NCBI GenBank assembly: GCA_016931515.1
Contig: JAFGEQ010000023.1
Span: 1 to 64,000 of the forward strand
DNA length: 64,000 bases
DNA from: a candidate division CSSED10-310 bacterium
Lineage (GTDB): Bacteria; CSSED10-310
Direction: 5' to 3'
Shown: positions 34,898 to 44,400 of the stretch, one piece after another
Position numbering within the stretch: position 1 is the stretch's first letter
How the letters are laid out: every line of letters starts with the position of its first letter
The notes under the pieces: model-generated
What the model was told of the DNA's origin: nothing
Seen by the model: only the letters and a program-made list of their open reading frames with translations
The model's database searches: none
Position numbers and translations under genes: made by a program

Positions 34898-35829
34898 GAC
34901 AGAATAGTATACATACCAGTAAAACAGGCCCTTCCGAACCGCTGTGGCTGGAACATTATGATGATTTTTCGAATCCATGGAATAGTCATCCGATCGGAAT
35001 GATCTGCATTGATCTGGACGGAACACTCATACGAGGCGGATCCCCCATCCAGGAAGAGGTATTGGAAAAACTGGTTTTGATTGGAAAAGCCGGATGGATT
35101 CGGGTCATTGCTACCGGTCGGTCACCAGGTTCTATTCATCGTATCATTCCAGATATCGGTCGATTTCCGATCGATTACATCGTTTTTTCATCCGGTGCAG
35201 GCATTATCAACTGTCACCAACAAAACGCGGTTCGAGTCGTGAACCATTCTCCCGCTGCCCTGACACCGGTACTGAATCTTCTCAACGAAATGCAACTTGA
35301 TTATATGATTCATCAGGCGGCACCGAATAACACACGCTTTTCATGGTTCAGCCATGGGAAACAAAACCCGGATTTTAATCGCCGCATCAAACTCTACGAG
35401 ACTGAATGCGTCGCTCTCCCCGACGCACCGTCAAATTGGTCGCAACCCTCCTCGCAAATCATCGTTATCCTACCGCATGTCAAAGCAACCGATCATTTCA
35501 ATACCCTGATAAAGACACTCACGTCTTTCTCCATCGTCAGAACAACATCACCGCTTGACGGCGAATCGATATGGGCTGAAATATTTCCAAAAATCGTTTC
35601 AAAGGGTCAAACTTGCCGTTGGCTGATGAGTCAGTTTGGTATGTCACTGAGGACGATTGCCATTGGTAACGATACAAATGATCTGGATCTTCTTCAATGG
35701 GCCGATGAAGGGTATGTCGTAATGGATGCGACAACGGAATTGAAAAAACTGTTCCGGATCATCTCCTCCGGTGACCGGCATCCGGTGTCCCATCTGATTA
35801 TGAATCTTTTAGGAACAGTGATGTTATAA
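34894..35829 (+). CDS. HAD-superfamily phosphatase (Cof/IIB type)
   Basis: 311 residues, cytosolic phosphohydrolase. HAD motif I is CIDLDGTLI (nucleophile and acid/base Asp pair), motif II is VIATGRSPG (Thr), the class IIB cap lies between about 120 and 235, and motif III/IV is a Lys before CRW (FPKIVSKGQTCRWL) with AIGNDTNDLDLLQWADEGYVV, where the acidic residues bind Mg. The N-terminus is some 35 residues longer than in typical Cof proteins (SGEPLWLEHYDDFSNP-like polar extension), and the start is fixed by the 4-base overlap with the lipoprotein gene. Cof-type enzymes dephosphorylate sugar phosphates or flavin precursors; the substrate here cannot be told from sequence. Confidence 0.9.
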   Translation: MRQNSIHTSKTGPSEPLWLEHYDDFSNPWNSHPIGMICIDLDGTLIRGGSPIQEEVLEKLVLIGKAGWIRVIATGRSPGSIHRIIPDIGRFPIDYIVFSSGAGIINCHQQNAVRVVNHSPAALTPVLNLLNEMQLDYMIHQAAPNNTRFSWFSHGKQNPDFNRRIKLYETECVALPDAPSNWSQPSSQIIVILPHVKATDHFNTLIKTLTSFSIVRTTSPLDGESIWAEIFPKIVSKGQTCRWLMSQFGMSLRTIAIGNDTNDLDLLQWADEGYVVMDATTELKKLFRIISSGDRHPVSHLIMNLLGTVML

Positions 35830-35898
35830 CCACATGAATAATTCGGTCATAATAAACCGGTTTGATGTAGATATCCTTGTGAAAATGGACGTGATGTG

Positions 35899-37050
35899 AT
35901 GAATCGATTCTTTGTATTCATAACGATCATCCTGGTTGTTTACTTCGGAATGAATCTGGCCGGCTTTTATTGGCTCAGATTTATGTTTCGACCGCTGGGA
36001 ACGATAAAAATCTGGTTCAATATCGGGTTCTGGCTTCTGGCGATCAGCCTGGTATTGGGACGCTTTTTGGAATCCATAAAGGGGGGATGGGTATCTGCGG
36101 TTATTCTCAACATCGGATATATCTGGCTGGGATTCCTGTTTTATTTTGTTCTATTGGCCGCGTTGACCGGCCTGCTGGTTCAGGGAATCAGGATTTTAGA
36201 AAAAACAGGATGGATCCGTATCCCGTTAGATGCCATGGATTCAGGATTTCCTGTAACTGGTATATTGATCGTTGGAGGTTTGGTCGTGCTGGCAATTGCC
36301 GGAATGTGCTCCATCAGAACTCCTGTTGTCAGGAACTTTGAGATTTGTGTTCCATCCAAACCATCCTTCCAATCGACATTGACGATAGTGCAGTTATCTG
36401 ATCTTCATCTGGACCGGTTGAAATCTGTTGCTTGCTGGGAGAAAATTGTCGAACGGACAAACAATTTGCATCCGGATATCATTGTGCTCACAGGAGATAT
36501 CATTGATGAAAACCCGAATGACTTGACTGAATTCGAGCCAGGTTTGAAAAAGTTAAGAGCCCGTTACAATGTTGTTGGAATAACCGGAAACCACGAATTC
36601 TATATTAATACTACAGGCGCGATGAAACTGATGCGGGAATGTGGAATTACGATGCTCAGAAATGAAGGATTCCTGATACCTGAAACAGCATATCTGATCG
36701 GAATCGATGATCCGACCGGTATCGGAACGTCAGATCTCCAGCCTCCGGATTTTGAGCAAATAAAAAACAATATTCCGACGGGACTTCCTGTCATCGTACT
36801 GAATCATCAACCCGTATACATCGATGAGATTTGTCACCTTGGAGCCGATTTGCAACTCAGCGGTCATACACATGACGGCCAGATCTGGCCATTTAAGTGG
36901 ATCAATCGCATGGTCTTCCGATATCAAAACGGTTTACATCGTATCGGGAATTTGCATCTGTACGTCAGTTCCGGAACAGGTACATGGGGACCGCCATTCC
37001 GTATCGGAACCCGTTCCGAAATTGCTGTTTTCACTATCCGCCCTCTCTGA
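35899..37050 (+). CDS. Membrane-anchored metallophosphoesterase (YkuE/YaeI-like)
   Basis: 383 residues from ATG 35899 (GTG 35896 is the alternative; neither has a strong ribosome site). Four hydrophobic helices (about 5-30, 38-58, 65-105, 118-140) are followed by a metal-dependent phosphoesterase domain facing outward or the cytosol. All five metal motifs are visible: QLSDLHLD, VLTGDIID, ITGNHEF, LNHQP and LSGHTHDGQIWP. The architecture matches the YkuE/YaeI group, whose members hydrolyse phosphoesters in the envelope (in E. coli YaeI, UDP-diacylglucosamine has been reported). It ends exactly where the convergent membrane protein gene ends (stop codons at 37048-37050 and 37051-37053 abut). 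Confidence 0.92.
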   Translation: MNRFFVFITIILVVYFGMNLAGFYWLRFMFRPLGTIKIWFNIGFWLLAISLVLGRFLESIKGGWVSAVILNIGYIWLGFLFYFVLLAALTGLLVQGIRILEKTGWIRIPLDAMDSGFPVTGILIVGGLVVLAIAGMCSIRTPVVRNFEICVPSKPSFQSTLTIVQLSDLHLDRLKSVACWEKIVERTNNLHPDIIVLTGDIIDENPNDLTEFEPGLKKLRARYNVVGITGNHEFYINTTGAMKLMRECGITMLRNEGFLIPETAYLIGIDDPTGIGTSDLQPPDFEQIKNNIPTGLPVIVLNHQPVYIDEICHLGADLQLSGHTHDGQIWPFKWINRMVFRYQNGLHRIGNLHLYVSSGTGTWGPPFRIGTRSEIAVFTIRPL

Positions 37051-38787
37051 TCATTCCCTCCTGAATAAGAAAACATTGACCGACGTGTTAGTATTAAGCG
37101 GATACTCCAGTGTTCGTTCGAAGGGATAGCCAGTGTATTTAATGCTTCGAATGTTTTGCTGCAGGTCGGTATCCTGAAGATATAGTTTTACAGTCCGTGC
37201 ATTCATTTGAGTTAAATTTTCCTCTATAATGCCGACGACGTCTTCTATTTTGTTAATGATTACAACATTTTCGCGATTCAGAATATCCTGAGTCACAGGA
37301 TATCGTGTCAATGTCTTTGTCATGGGAAGTTGTTTCTTCAGAAATACATGGATGATTGGATCGTCATCCGTATCGGGAGTAGTTGCAAGGTGCAGGAATG
37401 CCGCAGAACCCACAACACATTCATGTCTGGCGTTGAGCACTCTTTCAGTATTGTTTCTGCTCCATTCCCTTTGAATGCCGATACAGACCAATAGAAATAA
37501 CCCTGTTATGATCCAATTTCGTCGCTTGAAAAACAGTACGCCGATGCCCTGGTACACACCAACAAATCCCAGTTGGATCAATGCCACAGAGACCAGGGCG
37601 AAGTAGGCGTTTTCATCCCAGTTTGCCAGACCGTAGTTGCTGACAAAAAGACCCGCTGAAATGAACATAGTCAAGGCACACGTGTACCGGGCAAATCGGT
37701 CTTTTTTGAAATTTACGAGAGAGTAAACGAAACCGATCAGCATGAGCATCGGGTACAACCAGAATTCCCGTGGAGGAAACAGATATTTGAAATAGCTGCT
37801 TCCTATCTGAAGAATACTTCTTTTCGACAAATCGAATTCGTGAAGCTGGAAAATTATCCTATCGTAGAATCTGCCAAAAAAACTATGGGGATGACGGAAC
37901 ATGAGAACAAAAGACAGGATGAGGAGCGCAGGAAGGAAAAAACGGTAAAACGATTTCTTTCTTAGAATATCGTTATCCAGAATTGCCATAAATAGTTGTA
38001 GTGGAAGAATTATTAATGCTCCCCGATATAAAACTCCCGAAAAAATGACACACATCCAGGAACACATCCAATAGATACGTGGATGTTTCGAGTCGGATCC
38101 CAGAGCCGCCAGATAATAACCGATGGTGGACAATAAGATAACCGAGTGCCATTTGTGTTTGGCCAGGCAATCGAAGATGAAGCAGTATGGTGCGATGAGA
38201 GTGTAGGTGGCCAACGGGTTAACATAGGGATAAAAATGGTGATAAATCAAAAAAAACAAGACCAGACAGATGAGATAATAGCCGACAAAAAAAAGTTTTG
38301 ACATCAGGATGCTATGGCCAAATATCGCCAAAAATGGCACATATAATGGTCCCAGACCCAGGTTATAACGATCCAGAATATCCAGGGATCGTTTCTGAAG
38401 AATTTGATCGGCGATGTTCTCCATGTTGGCGGCTTCCCAGTTAACATCGATGATCGGTACTGGTTTGATGTCTATGTTGATAAGCGCACGACTAATGAAG
38501 ATTCCGCAAAAAATAATAAGAAAAAGGATGAGTAATTTATAATTGCGTCGCGTGGGGTAATCCGGTGACGTTTCGAAGAGATTGACCGTATTCCGTTGAA
38601 ACCGGTAGTACAAAAAACTGCCGATCATGAGATACAGGAAAAGGGCGATCACATGGTTGTACAAATCAGAAAGACTGACTGCCAGCGAACGATTGGCGAT
38701 ATAGGCGACAAACAGACCTGTCATTCCGATAAAGGCTGAAAAATACGCTGCTTTTGAAACTTTGAGGTTAACCTTGATACCCTTCAC
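37051..38787 (-). CDS. Large polytopic membrane protein of unknown function (possibly GT-C-like)
   Basis: 578 residues, GTG start at 38787 with no good ribosome site. Twelve or more hydrophobic helices cover residues 10-465. An extracytoplasmic loop after the third helix (PVPIIDVNWEAANMENIADQIL) contains the only acidic cluster between early helices, as in GT-C-type glycosyltransferases, but I see no decisive motif. The C-terminal 110 residues are soluble (ARHECVVGSAAFLHL..., ending VNVFLFRRE), also seen in bacterial GT-C-like proteins. The codon and residue composition, rich in Phe, Ile and Tyr with frequent AT-rich codons, differs from its neighbours and might reflect transfer. Monocistronic, divergent from the astacin gene. 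Function is not assigned. Confidence 0.72.
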   Translation of the reverse strand: MKGIKVNLKVSKAAYFSAFIGMTGLFVAYIANRSLAVSLSDLYNHVIALFLYLMIGSFLYYRFQRNTVNLFETSPDYPTRRNYKLLILFLIIFCGIFISRALINIDIKPVPIIDVNWEAANMENIADQILQKRSLDILDRYNLGLGPLYVPFLAIFGHSILMSKLFFVGYYLICLVLFFLIYHHFYPYVNPLATYTLIAPYCFIFDCLAKHKWHSVILLSTIGYYLAALGSDSKHPRIYWMCSWMCVIFSGVLYRGALIILPLQLFMAILDNDILRKKSFYRFFLPALLILSFVLMFRHPHSFFGRFYDRIIFQLHEFDLSKRSILQIGSSYFKYLFPPREFWLYPMLMLIGFVYSLVNFKKDRFARYTCALTMFISAGLFVSNYGLANWDENAYFALVSVALIQLGFVGVYQGIGVLFFKRRNWIITGLFLLVCIGIQREWSRNNTERVLNARHECVVGSAAFLHLATTPDTDDDPIIHVFLKKQLPMTKTLTRYPVTQDILNRENVVIINKIEDVVGIIEENLTQMNARTVKLYLQDTDLQQNIRSIKYTGYPFERTLEYPLNTNTSVNVFLFRRE

Positions 38788-38930
38788 ATCGAGATTTCTC
38801 TATCGATTCGTCCCAACCCTAAAACAAGCACCGACACTATATTATCAGTATTGATATCCCGTGTCATATTCCGGTTTATCAGCAGAAGAAAGATATCGAA
38901 TCCTGCTGATCGGTTGGAAAAACCAATTCG

Positions 38931-38960
38931 TTGCCTGTCGCCACTGATCAGTGTTATAAA
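38931..38960 (+). promoter_or_regulatory. Candidate promoter of the astacin gene
   Basis: TTGCCT (38931-38936), 18-base spacer, TATAAA (38955-38960), 51 bases before the ATG at 39012. Four and five matches to the consensus hexamers. The spacer holds the palindrome described separately. Confidence 0.55.
38942..38953. promoter_or_regulatory. Palindrome within the promoter spacer (putative operator)
   Basis: Perfect 12-base palindrome CACTGATCAGTG, ending one base before the -10 hexamer. A protein bound here would cover the space between -35 and -10, so it fits repression, or activation by spacer distortion as in MerR-type regulators. No adjacent regulator gene. Confidence 0.5.
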
Positions 38961-39011
38961 GTATGTTGTGTGATAATGGTGCGGAGTATTTTTTTAATAA
39001 GGAGCTGTCTG

Positions 39012-40409
39012 ATGTCCAGCGTTAAGTATATATGGGGTCTATCGCTCTTGTTGGTCCTGCATCCGGTTGGAGTTCATGCAGCGACATTTCTTCCGGAGGA
39101 TGGGGGTTCGTTGAATGATAAGCGTCGCTTTCATTCAATGGATTTCAAAGATGCTGAGACCATAGTCTTCGATGACATGCTGTTTCGGATGGAAGATATC
39201 CAGCGGAGTGGTTTCACTGGAACCCGATGGACCAATGGCAATGTCTACTATGTTTTTGACAGTGGGCTCACTTCAACTCAACAAAACCAGTGGTTGAATG
39301 CCGCTGCCGAGTGGTCGGCCGTAGCAGATCTAAGTTTTATTCAACGAACTTCACAATCCAATTACATTTACGTGTTCAGCGGGAGTGGAAACTGGTCATA
39401 CGTCGGGATGATCGGCGGAGAACAGGAGATGAGCATTGCCAATTGGGGCTCTCGTTTCATCATCGTTCACGAGATCGGTCATGCCCTTGGATTGGCTCAT
39501 GAGCACCAGCGTACGGACAGGAATTCTTTTGTGTCCATTAATATGGCCAACATCCAGGATGATTACGAGAACAACTTTGACGTATGGTCGACAACAAATT
39601 ACGGTGCCTACGATTTCGATTCCGTCATGCATTATGATAAGTGCGCCTTTTCGATTGACTGTCCACCGGGCTACACATGCAACTGCACAAATCTGGCAAT
39701 CACAGTACTTCCACCGAACGAGGCATGGCAGGATCTGATCGGTCAGCGAACCCATCTGAGTGATCTGGATACCGCAGGCATGGCTATCCGATATGGTTCC
39801 GGAACGGCAACACCGACTCGCACTCCAACCCGCACCCCAACCCGCACCCCAACCCGCACTCCAACCCGTACTCCAACCCGTACACCGACAAAAACTCCGA
39901 CGCGGACGCCAACGCCGACAGGCAGTCAACCCTTTACCTCAACTCCGACCCGTACTCCCTCAGCAACTCGCACACCGACACCGACTCAACCGTTCATGAC
40001 ACCAACCCGAACGGCAACAGTAACTCCATCTGCAACACCGGGATGCAATCATGCCGGCGTCACTCTCGAAATGCCGGCACATTTCTTCCATCCGGGTGAT
40101 CCCTGCTATCTCAATGCCCGACTGTGTAATCCGACCGGAAGCCCTCTCGTTAATGCACCGGTTCTGATTGTTCTCGATGCCTATGGGATGCTGTTTTTTG
40201 CACCCTCGTGGAGCGCAGAACCGGATGGATACCTGTTGACCGTTCCGCCCGGCCTCTCAATACTTGGAGTTCTCCCCAATTTCAACTGGCCGTCGGAAAC
40301 CGGCAATGCAACAGGTATCTGGTTCTTCGGCGCTATTACCGATCCAGCGATGCTGCATATCATCGGTGACTACGGATCATGGGAATTCGGCTGGACTGAC
40401 GGCAGTTGA
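39012..40409 (+). CDS. Secreted astacin-family (M12A) zinc metalloprotease with Thr-Pro linker and C-terminal beta-domain
   Basis: 465 residues from ATG 39012 after AATAAGGAGCTGTCTG; the frame upstream to 38931 is untranslated. Signal peptide ends near VHA/ATF. The catalytic domain (about 75-262) has the zinc motif HEIGHALGLAHEH with His153, Glu154, His157 and His163, and the Met-turn SVMHYDK, both hallmarks of astacins. A propeptide of about 50 residues precedes it, without the Asp-switch I can identify. The linker is (TRTP)n, about 265-340, with a further Thr-Pro part. The last 120 residues (CNHAGVTLEMPAHFFHPGDP...) resemble a beta-sandwich found in other stalked exoproteins of such genomes. 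There is no PLPIPATG anchor. The gene is 30 kb from the protease island but shares its linker style, hence the same export class. Substrate unknown. Confidence 0.93.
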   Translation: MSSVKYIWGLSLLLVLHPVGVHAATFLPEDGGSLNDKRRFHSMDFKDAETIVFDDMLFRMEDIQRSGFTGTRWTNGNVYYVFDSGLTSTQQNQWLNAAAEWSAVADLSFIQRTSQSNYIYVFSGSGNWSYVGMIGGEQEMSIANWGSRFIIVHEIGHALGLAHEHQRTDRNSFVSINMANIQDDYENNFDVWSTTNYGAYDFDSVMHYDKCAFSIDCPPGYTCNCTNLAITVLPPNEAWQDLIGQRTHLSDLDTAGMAIRYGSGTATPTRTPTRTPTRTPTRTPTRTPTRTPTKTPTRTPTPTGSQPFTSTPTRTPSATRTPTPTQPFMTPTRTATVTPSATPGCNHAGVTLEMPAHFFHPGDPCYLNARLCNPTGSPLVNAPVLIVLDAYGMLFFAPSWSAEPDGYLLTVPPGLSILGVLPNFNWPSETGNATGIWFFGAITDPAMLHIIGDYGSWEFGWTDGS

Positions 40410-40618
40410 TTTTCATCGCGATCATCGGCTCGACACCTTTTCGGATCCGATGTAACATCAGGAAATTTCGACTTCCAAAATCAAATCGAGACTGGGATGT
40501 GGATGATTTCGCATTCCGATCAATGGTATAGTTTTCTCCGGAAAACAACGGCAGAGGCAATGTTTCCTGCCGGTATACCCGTACAGTCACCCTTCCACTG
40601 AGCACGGAGATCATGATC

Positions 40619-41422
40619 ATGCAACAATCGCTACATTCCATTTTCAGTGTTATCAAACCGGTCATCGGTTGCATTCACCTGCAACCGCTCCCGGGCGCGC
40701 CGGGATATTCCGGCGATTTTCAATCCGTTATCTCAAAAGCGATTAACGAATCCCAGATGTATGAACAGGCAGGCGTTCATGGTCTGATTGTGGAGAATTT
40801 CAATGATGTCCCTTTCTATCCGGACACTGTTCCACCTGAAACCATAGCGGCCATGGCTGTTGTGACAAGGGAAATAGTCAATTCCACACGATTGCCGACA
40901 GGTGTCAACATACTTAGAAATGATGCCCGGGCAGCCATTGCTGTTGCAACCGTCACCGGCTCACAGTTTATTCGGGTCAATGTTCATATGGGAGCGATGG
41001 TAACCGACCAGGGTCTGATACAGGGCCAGGCCCATCATAGTGCCCGGCTTCGTTCCGCCCTGTACTCAAAGGTTGCCATTTTCGCCGACGTCGCGGTCAA
41101 GCACGCCGCACCGCTGGCAGAGCGATCGTTGGAGTTGGAAGTTCTCGATCTGATCGAGCGAGGAATGGCGGACGCTATAGTGGTAACCGGAGACCGTACG
41201 GGTGGTGTCACATCCATCGAGCGGATCCGGCGAGTCAGAGCAGCCAGCTCTCTTCCGGTGCTGGCGGGAAGTGGAGTAACAGCAGAGCAGTTACCGGCTT
41301 TATTGCCTCTCGTAGATGGATTGATTATCGGAAGCATTTTCAAGGAAGATGGCCGAGCAACCAATCCCCTGAACGAACAGCGAATCGCCGGATTCATGAA
41401 CGCATGGCGACAAGCTTTGTAA
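40619..41422 (+). CDS. BtpA/SgcQ-family (TIM-barrel) protein
   Basis: 267 residues. Start ATG 40619, eight bases after GGAGA; the ATG at 40613 is too close to it. The full length matches the BtpA family: KPVIGCIHLQPLPGAPGYSG at the start (H-x-x-PLPG-x-P signature), VHGLIVENFNDVPF, GVNILRNDARAAIAVA, RVNVHMGAMVTDQGLIQG, AIVVTGDRTGG, and the phosphate-binding end SSLPVLAGSGVTAEQ with DGLIIGSIFKEDG. BtpA was named for its role in photosystem I accumulation in cyanobacteria, but non-photosynthetic homologues (SgcQ) are widespread and are thought to be aldolase- or epimerase-like enzymes on phosphorylated sugars or nucleosides. The reaction here is unknown. Monocistronic, upstream of tamB by 60 bases. 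Confidence 0.93.
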   Translation: MQQSLHSIFSVIKPVIGCIHLQPLPGAPGYSGDFQSVISKAINESQMYEQAGVHGLIVENFNDVPFYPDTVPPETIAAMAVVTREIVNSTRLPTGVNILRNDARAAIAVATVTGSQFIRVNVHMGAMVTDQGLIQGQAHHSARLRSALYSKVAIFADVAVKHAAPLAERSLELEVLDLIERGMADAIVVTGDRTGGVTSIERIRRVRAASSLPVLAGSGVTAEQLPALLPLVDGLIIGSIFKEDGRATNPLNEQRIAGFMNAWRQAL

Positions 41423-41482
41423 TCGTTCCGGCAGATCGGAAAAGGGTCAGATGTCGATAGGTGAGGAAACGGACAGCGTGAA

Positions 41483-44400
41483 ATGATGGATCCGGTATCT
41501 CTTTCGATTCGAAAAAGATTCTTTCGCTCTTTTCTGCGTGTTCTTCGGATGGCCCTGATTCTGACGACGATCATCATTTTGACTCTGATCACTCTGCTTC
41601 AGTTTCCGTCTATTCAGCAACAAGTGGTAATGATCGTCTCCAAAGGAGCCGGGGACAAGCTGGGATTCAGAATTCAAACAGGGACTTTTCGAATCAATTG
41701 GCTGAAGGGAACAGTGACATCGGAGGATATCTCTCTGATCCCGGTTCCAATGAATACGCCGGCCCGGATAACTATCGAGTCGCTGAAACTGGACATGGCA
41801 ATACCGGATCTGATCCTTGGACGGTACATCATCGAAGAACTCCGGATCGAGCATCCCGTTGTCACACTCGAGCAGCTTCCCGATGGGAAACTAAAATTTC
41901 CGTGGTCCGAATCGTCCTCGTCCAAAACTGAAGATAATAATCAAACCAACGTGTTATCATTGATTGGACTGACGGGTGTTGCTCTCCGGAATGGAGATTT
42001 CATTATCGTCAATCAGGCCCAGGAATTACAACCGGTATCCATTTCAGGTGTGCAATTGACTGCATCCATGGAACCGGCTCTGAAGAATATCCGCGCAGAT
42101 CTGAACGTTCAAACAGCCACATGGGTTCACCCGGACACCCTCAAACCGGCCGTTTTATCGAAGCCCCTGACACTGAAAATAACGGGTGACACCGATCAAA
42201 ACCTGGCATTGGCGATTGAAACGGAAATTTTGCAGTTTCCGATTTCAGGCCAGGGATCCATCTCGTTAAACTCCCATGTGACGGCTTATAAACTCCATAT
42301 GGCCGGAACAGGCCCTGTAAGCGATATCCTGTCCTGCCTGGGGATTCCAGACATGGCATCGCAGAATGTCAGCATCTCGATCGCTCTCAACTCCAGCGGC
42401 CGTCCGATACCCGATATCGTTTGTGATGCAGCCGCTTCGTCGTTGCAGATTCACGACACATCTCTCAGGGATCTGACGTTGTCTGCATCGGTCGATTCCG
42501 AAGGAGTATCGACCGAGTTGAAAGCCAAAACCGGAAACGGCTCCTTACATCTCACAGGGCATGGAGGCAGTCTGCCGGTGTTGAGTCCCTGGGATATCAG
42601 CTTGGAGGTCCGGCAGTTTCCTCTCGATTCCTTCCAGCCGTGGTTGCCCGAGACCGTTACTATTCGCGGATTTATCGACGGCAGTGTCATCGCATCCGGA
42701 TCCTCCCGGGATTGGAAACAGGCTGAAGCCGCCGGATCATTGATACTGCACCGGCTGCCGGGATCTCCACAACAGACTGTATCGAAAGCGTATTTGGGAG
42801 GAAAATCCGACATCAAAGGATCCGGGGGTTCCTGGTTGATCCAGCCGACGGGTTTGATCGATTTCTCTCTATATAACCAGTCCGTGACGGTGACTCGGCT
42901 GCAACTTTCAGACCCATCACTCCATGTTGACCTTTCCGGATACTATGGCATCCCTGATCGAAGGTGGACGCTGGATGCCGTCATGAATGCCGGTGAGTTG
43001 AGTCCCTGGCTTTTATTAGGAGGCATTGACGGCGGAGGCAAAGCTGAAATAACTGCGCATTTCAAAGGCGGAGATGACGTGAACGGCATCTCCGGGAACG
43101 GCAGTCTTCTGGTGACGGAGGCGAGAATAAGTGGACATGCATTGGACACCTTCCACGTCGACACATCGATCTCGAATTCTATGTTCAGTGCCGATCTTCA
43201 CCGTTTGAAGCTGGATGACGTCATCGTCACCGGGCGCGTGTCGGGCGATGTGCGACCACCCAAAGGCCGGCCGCAAACAATTCGCGCTGAAATCGATTCC
43301 CTGCAGTGGCGTGATCTCCCGCAAAAATCCTACCGGGCAGAATGGGAAAGCTCTGCAAAGGGCCAAAGCGCATCCTTGAAAAGTATGGATGGGAGTATCG
43401 ATTCACACTGGATGGCTGCTTCGAATGGCGTGTGGCGGGGATCTCTTACACTTGAAAACTTCGATATCGAGCCATTTGCAGGGTTCCTTCCGGGATTGTT
43501 CACAGGGTTGAGAGGAACAATCAGCGCACGGGTTGAGGGAACAACGGAAAACGATGACAGGATGCCGGAGGGAACCCTCGTATTGAAGAATCTGGACGCA
43601 TCCGTCTGGGGTCGTGAGATTCAAAGTGCGGGGCCGGCAACGCTGGCGTATTATAACCGGTGTTTATCTATTCAACAGTTGATCCTGACCGGCGACGATG
43701 GATCTCGTGTCGTAGCCAACGGAGCATGGCCGTTGGAAAAATCAGGGAACGATGGAGCCATCCAGATCGAAATATCCATACCACAGCTCAATGCATGGCA
43801 TATTGCGGGAATACCCGAGGAAATTTCCGGTTCGGTGCACACCAAACTGGTATTGCACATCATCGGTTCAAGCATCCTGACGGAGGGAACATTGTCTGCC
43901 ACGGGCTTCCGATTCGGCGAGATGGCAGTCGGGTATGCAACAGCCCGTTTCTTGGAACCCGATTATCCCGGCAGTCTGAAACTGGATCTCGTTCTGGATG
44001 ATGCACGGTCAATGGCGAGTGAGTCGAGTCCTCGAGTATCCTGTACGGGCACAATCAATCTGCCCAATGGAATTGACACAGTGACTGACCCTCTCATCGA
44101 ATTGAAGATTCAATCCCTGGATGCGGGTCTGAAAGCCATCCATTACTCGAACGAATCGGAAATCCTTGTCAGATTGATGGATCGGATGTTGATGATTGAT
44201 GCGCTGCATTTGACCGGCCCCGAATTCTCACTCGAGATATCAGGTTTCATGCCACTCGAAGCCGATAAAACTCGAAACGGCAGTATCAATATCTCGGCAA
44301 GCGCCGGATTAGCGCCGCTTAGCGGCCAGATTCCTGAAACCGGTGCACTGAAGGGGTCGATTCAGGTGGAATTGGACATCGGCAACTCCCTGAACAATCC

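Noticed and set aside
37051-38787. Recently acquired island suggested by AT-rich, Phe/Ile/Tyr-rich composition of the membrane protein gene
   Set aside because: Membrane proteins bias composition by themselves, and there are no mobile-element genes, flanking repeats or tRNA sites. Kept only as a remark in the feature.
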